Positions 52,961 to 53,961 of a DNA stretch of 53,961 nt are shown in pieces (the first letter of the stretch is position 1; the number at the start of each line of letters is the position of its first letter). The notes beneath the pieces were generated by a model that saw only the letters and a list, made by a program, of their open reading frames with translations, ran no database searches and had not been told where the DNA came from. This DNA is from an uncultured SAR86 cluster bacterium (GTDB taxonomy: Bacteria; Pseudomonadota; Gammaproteobacteria; Magnimaribacterales; Magnimaribacteraceae). Position numbers and translations under genes: made by a program. The stretch spans positions 1 to 53,961 of the forward strand of contig CACJMO010000006.1 in assembly GCA_902594545.1 (NCBI GenBank), given 5' to 3'.

Positions 52961-53961
52961 TTAGTTTATAAAAAGTTTACTTATTTTAATTTTTAATTCT
53001 TGAAGTGTAAGAGTTTCTTGTTCTGTATTAGTTCTTAAATCTTTGAAAGTGATCTTGTTGTTTTTAAGCTCTTCTTCTCCCAATATTAGCGTTGCTTTTG
53101 CACCCGATTTATCAGCCTTTTTAAATTGGGAATTAGCACTTTCAATTCCTAAATTAGTCCTAATAGTTAATTGAGGAAATTCATTTCTTAGTTCCTCAGC
53201 GTACATTATAGCCTTCTGTGCTGCTTTTTCAGAGAAAGAAATAAAGAAGATGTTAAGTTCTTCAGAGTCTATTACTTTTTTCTGTTCTTCAAGAAGAAGA
53301 ATGAGTCGTTCCAAACCAAGAGAAAAGCCCACTGCAGGGCAGGACTTGCCTCCTAATTCTTCTACAAGCCTATCGTACCTACCTCCTCCCAAAATAGTAT
53401 CTTGAGACCCAAGAAGGTTAGTTTTCCATTCAAAAACTGTTTGATTGTAATAATCTAAGCCTCTAACCAAAAGAGGATTAACCATATAATCTACTTGCGC
53501 CTCATCTAAGATTTCAAGTAAAGAATTATGATGCTCTTTAGATTGTTCATCTACAAAATCCTCGATTGAGGGAGCTTCTTGCAGCAACTCTTGTATTGTC
53601 TCTGATTTAGAATCGAGAATTCTGAGTGGATTTTCAGTCAGTTTTCTTAAAGTATCCTCATCGAGTATAGATTTTCGATTATTTAAGAAATCAACAAGAG
53701 CTTCAGAATATAGCTGTCTAGATTCTTCATTTCCTAGATTATTTATTTCAAGCCTTACATCTGTCGAGATTCCTAAATTTTTCCATAACTTTGCGGACAT
53801 AAGAATTAGCTCAGCATCAATTTCAGGTGTATCCAGTCCAAAGACTTCGGCACTAAATTGATGAAACTGTCTTGACCTACCTTTTTGAGGTCTTTCATAT
53901 CGAAACATTGGACCTAAATACCAAAGTCGGGGTTTGTCGGTTCGGATTAAATCATTTTCGA
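52961..53961 (-). CDS. hisS: Histidyl-tRNA synthetase (partial, N-terminus outside window)
   Basis: Class II synthetase charging tRNA-His. About 333 C-terminal residues are visible; the frame is open to the window edge, so the ATG at 53908 is internal. Motif 2 reads LWYLGPMFRYERPQKGRSRQF (split at the ATG), the HisA motif is LVRGLDYYNQTVFEW, and motif 3 lies in CPAVGFSLGLERLILLL. The C-terminal anticodon-binding domain covers the last 90 or so residues. It is followed two bases later by yfgM, in the usual hisS-yfgM-bamB-der order. Confidence 0.97.
   Translation of the reverse strand, partial: ENDLIRTDKPRLWYLGPMFRYERPQKGRSRQFHQFSAEVFGLDTPEIDAELILMSAKLWKNLGISTDVRLEINNLGNEESRQLYSEALVDFLNNRKSILDEDTLRKLTENPLRILDSKSETIQELLQEAPSIEDFVDEQSKEHHNSLLEILDEAQVDYMVNPLLVRGLDYYNQTVFEWKTNLLGSQDTILGGGRYDRLVEELGGKSCPAVGFSLGLERLILLLEEQKKVIDSEELNIFFISFSEKAAQKAIMYAEELRNEFPQLTIRTNLGIESANSQFKKADKSGAKATLILGEEELKNNKITFKDLRTNTEQETLTLQELKIKISKLFIN

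Overview
The window is an AT-rich, densely packed stretch of a gammaproteobacterial chromosome. Gene order argues for this: rpsP-rimM-trmD-rplS, xerD-dsbC-hom-thrC-prfB-lysS, fxsA-groES-groEL, ribF-ileS-lspA-ispH, sdhCDAB-sucCD and hisS-yfgM-bamB-der are all gammaproteobacterial neighbourhoods. Short intergenic gaps, many overlapping start/stop codons and a TonB receptor under a B12 riboswitch suggest a streamlined marine heterotroph, possibly of the SAR86 type. That taxonomic guess is an inference from gene content. No rRNA, tRNA, CRISPR array, insertion sequence or prophage was seen, and no gene-free stretch exceeds 300 bases; the longest, 19585-19855, holds the riboswitch.

Layout. 1-1266 (+): the end of a thiolase-like gene, then malate dehydrogenase. 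1336-11644 (-): eleven contiguous genes, read from rpsP to lysS, combining ribosome and tRNA functions with XerD, DsbC, an AlaC-type aminotransferase and the last steps of threonine synthesis; prfB carries the classical programmed +1 frameshift. 11835-14194 (+): a CorB-type CBS membrane protein and an MscS channel. 14234-19584 (-): a PuuD-like membrane protein, groEL/groES behind a probable sigma-32 promoter, FxsA, a VanZ-like protein, AmpG and YajQ. 19670-22198 (+): cobalamin riboswitch, BtuB-like receptor and cob(I)alamin adenosyltransferase, i.e. B12 import and activation. 22195-31195 (-): AmpD, a secreted EF-hand protein, IspH, LspA, IleS, RibF, MurJ, MsrB and a fatty acid desaturase.

31232-36474 (-) is the accessory part of the window: an exported FG-GAP propeller protein and, upstream of a strong terminator, five consecutive genes for exported proteins of about 250 residues. 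Four of these share a two-domain architecture with one cysteine pair per domain at nearly constant spacing; the fifth is a cysteine-free two-domain protein. I do not recognise this family. It is the best candidate for an undescribed system, and it is preceded by unusual inverted repeats.

36656-40064: an acyltransferase whose coding sequence runs upstream of its first ATG without a standard start codon, divergent from a MATE transporter, TusA and a CurA-like reductase. 40065-46323 (-): sdhCDAB and sucCD (TCA cycle) ending in a crotonase gene overlapping sucD. 46409-53961 (-): an exported prolyl oligopeptidase with an MFS transporter, and the hisS-yfgM-bamB-der cluster, with hisS running off the right edge.
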